A stretch of 12,981 nucleotides of DNA from an uncultured Collinsella sp. (lineage in GTDB: Bacteria; Actinomycetota; Coriobacteriia; Coriobacteriales; Coriobacteriaceae), in the NCBI GenBank assembly GCA_902489855.1, contig CABUBS010000044.1, positions 1 through 12,981 of the forward strand, read 5' to 3'. Positions 12,956-12,981 of the stretch are shown here, piece by piece. The position numbers and the translations under genes are program-made. Each line of letters starts with the position of its first letter. The first letter of the stretch is position 1. The notes beneath the pieces are model-generated. The model saw only the letters and a program-made list of their open reading frames with translations. It was not told the DNA's origin and made no database searches.

Positions 12956-12981
12956 GGGTCGCTTTGCACTCAGTCTTTCTA

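Overview
The window reads as chromosomal DNA from a high-GC, anaerobic gut actinobacterium of the class Coriobacteriia. A Collinsella-like genome fits best. The evidence is the high GC content, strong AGGAGG ribosome binding sites, Ala-rich low-complexity extensions on several proteins, and the pairing of an energy-converting hydrogenase with a flavin/Fe-S reductase typical of strict anaerobes. The taxonomic call is inference; no 16S or other marker gene is present.

Region 1 (40-5678, minus strand) is a complete energy-converting [NiFe] hydrogenase operon in canonical ech order, A-B-C-D-E-F, packed into five genes because EchA (ion-pumping antiporter-like subunit) and EchB (NuoH-like membrane subunit) are fused into one 960-residue protein. 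All four nickel-ligand cysteines, the small-subunit cluster cysteines and both 4Fe-4S motifs of the ferredoxin subunit are present. The complex should oxidise reduced ferredoxin, evolve H2 and translocate H+ or Na+. Genes abut or overlap by one base, so they are almost certainly co-transcribed.

Region 2 (5821-6703) holds a solitary IS3-OrfA-like double helix-turn-helix gene with its own terminator, followed by an AT-rich gene-poor stretch and the strong terminator of the next gene. Region 3 (6704-8734, minus) is an old-yellow-enzyme/FadH-type reductase (FMN barrel, 4Fe-4S, FAD/NAD(P) domains) with an altered active-site segment.

Region 4 (8741-9541) is non-coding apart from an initiator tRNA. 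It contains four tandem imperfect palindromes at an 80-81 bp period, then the tRNA-fMet gene (minus) with a clear promoter and terminator, then a promoter region with a perfect 16-bp palindrome ahead of coaX.

Region 5 (9542-12905) is cofactor metabolism: coaX (type III pantothenate kinase, plus strand) facing a minus-strand pair made of a folP-folK fusion (with a roughly 125-residue disordered insertion inside the DHPS barrel) and a directly abutting, degenerate biotin-protein-ligase-like gene. An unusual 14-bp perfect inverted repeat and a symmetrical terminator lie between the convergent genes.

Most notable for follow-up: the palindrome array at 8882-9178, the EchA-EchB fusion, the degenerate BirA-like protein, and the DHPS insertion.
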